Positions 23,016 through 23,360 of a stretch of DNA of 23,360 bases are shown here, piece by piece. This stretch comes from a virus, in IMG/VR virus record IMGVR_UViG_3300036945_000501, positions 1 through 23,360 of that record. One strand, written 5' to 3'. Under the pieces are notes generated by a model. It was given only the letters and a program-made list of their open reading frames with translations. It ran no database searches and was not told where the DNA came from. Positions within the stretch are counted from its first letter, which is position 1, and the number at the start of each line of letters is the position of its first letter. The position numbers were made by a program, and so were the translations under genes.

Positions 23016-23222
23016 ATGAGCAAGCAACCGATCCCCTCCCTTCCCTCCAACGCCATCGGCTTCGTAGCCGTTCGCGCTGATCGCCCGGAGCGCCTGGCGC
23101 TTTTCCGGGCCGACGGCACCCTGAGCAACAGCTTCGCGCAGGATGATACCATGGAGGCGGTCGCGGCCGTGCTGGCGTCCAAGGGACTGCGCCTGATCGA
23201 AGGCGGCGCCGTTGTCCGCTGA
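23016..23222 (+). CDS. Small hypothetical protein, first rightward gene
   Basis: A 68-aa protein from the ATG at 23016; an in-frame GTG two codons upstream is possible. The sequence 'AIGFVAVRADRPERLALFRA' followed by 'DDTMEAVAAVLASKGLRLIE' suggests a beta pair and a helix; no helix-turn-helix is evident. The neighbour downstream starts inside its last codons. Because it is the first gene of a divergent unit ending in a helix-turn-helix gene, it may take part in the early regulatory switch. Function unknown. Confidence 0.6.
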   Translation: MSKQPIPSLPSNAIGFVAVRADRPERLALFRADGTLSNSFAQDDTMEAVAAVLASKGLRLIEGGAVVR

Positions 23223-23360
23223 CCAGTTCGCCGCCGCCATTGCCGCGCTCGGCTGGTCGCAGGTCGAGGCGTCGCGGCAGTTGGAAGTGGATGACCGCAC
23301 CGTGAGGCGCTGGCTTGCGGGCGATCGCGCCATCCCCGGCCCGGTGCGCGTGGCGCTACG
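23212..23360 (+). CDS. Helix-turn-helix regulator, N-terminal part (cut by window edge)
   Basis: A frame open to the right edge. The only start after an in-frame stop is TTG at 23212, with GAAGG about 8 nt upstream; it overlaps the end of the previous gene by 11 bp. The visible 49 residues contain 'ALGWSQVEASRQLEVDDRTV' followed by 'RRWLAGDRAIPGPV' (about 12-45), a clear helix-turn-helix of the kind in XRE/YdaS-like phage regulators. It probably binds DNA as a repressor or Cro-like protein, and the palindrome at 22990-23004 is a natural candidate site. The rest of the protein lies outside the window. Confidence 0.7.
   Translation, partial: MSADQFAAAIAALGWSQVEASRQLEVDDRTVRRWLAGDRAIPGPVRVAL

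Overview
The window is part of a tailed-phage or prophage genome, best described as a short-tailed (podovirus-type) virus of a GC-rich bacterium, probably an alphaproteobacterium. The virion genes follow the T7/podovirus set: terminase, head-to-tail connector portal, Bbp19-like protein, scaffold, capsid, tail tubular A and B, gp13-like GNAT, gp14-, gp15- and gp16-like internal virion proteins, and a tail fibre. The host guess rests on the high GC content and on family resemblance recalled from memory; no database search was possible. No integrase, RNA polymerase, DNA polymerase, CRISPR array, tRNA or rRNA gene was seen.

Almost everything is read leftward (minus strand) as one long polycistron. 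In transcription order: (i) 22965-20861, an early/replication block with a VRR-NUC nuclease, a DUF1376-type replication protein and small proteins, including a Cys-rich putative zinc binder; (ii) 20864-19704, four small unknown genes; (iii) 19707-18066, the small and large terminase subunits; (iv) 18069-17562, three tiny genes, one with a single membrane segment and one CsrA-like; (v) 17596-14979, a surface-protein cassette with a jelly-roll/CBM-like protein, two beta-rich proteins and a LamG/arabinofuranosidase-like protein; (vi) 14969-10691, a head block of portal, Bbp19-like protein, scaffold and major capsid protein; (vii) 10662-7024, a probable capsid accessory protein and the tail tubular proteins, with the B protein split into two reading frames; (viii) 7027-625, the ejection proteins; (ix) 620-1, a tail-fibre gene that runs off the left edge. 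At the right end two genes face the other way (plus strand): an unknown 68-aa protein and the start of a helix-turn-helix protein. They are separated from the leftward operon by a 50-bp divergent control region.

Most leftward genes start inside the stop codon of the gene before them (ATGA, GTGA, TTGA or TAATG), so translation is probably coupled throughout. I used this pattern to choose many starts. The only large gap, 11579-11833, lies just upstream of the capsid gene.

The points most worth a second look are: an 11-bp-period direct-repeat array beside a T-rich tract inside the DUF1376 gene (candidate lambda-O-like origin); the tail tubular B protein split at a Gly-rich linker with an open -1 frame; the palindromic operator in the divergent promoter, with a possibly leaderless transcript; a CsrA-like small protein in the late operon; and a carbohydrate-binding-type cassette between terminase and portal.
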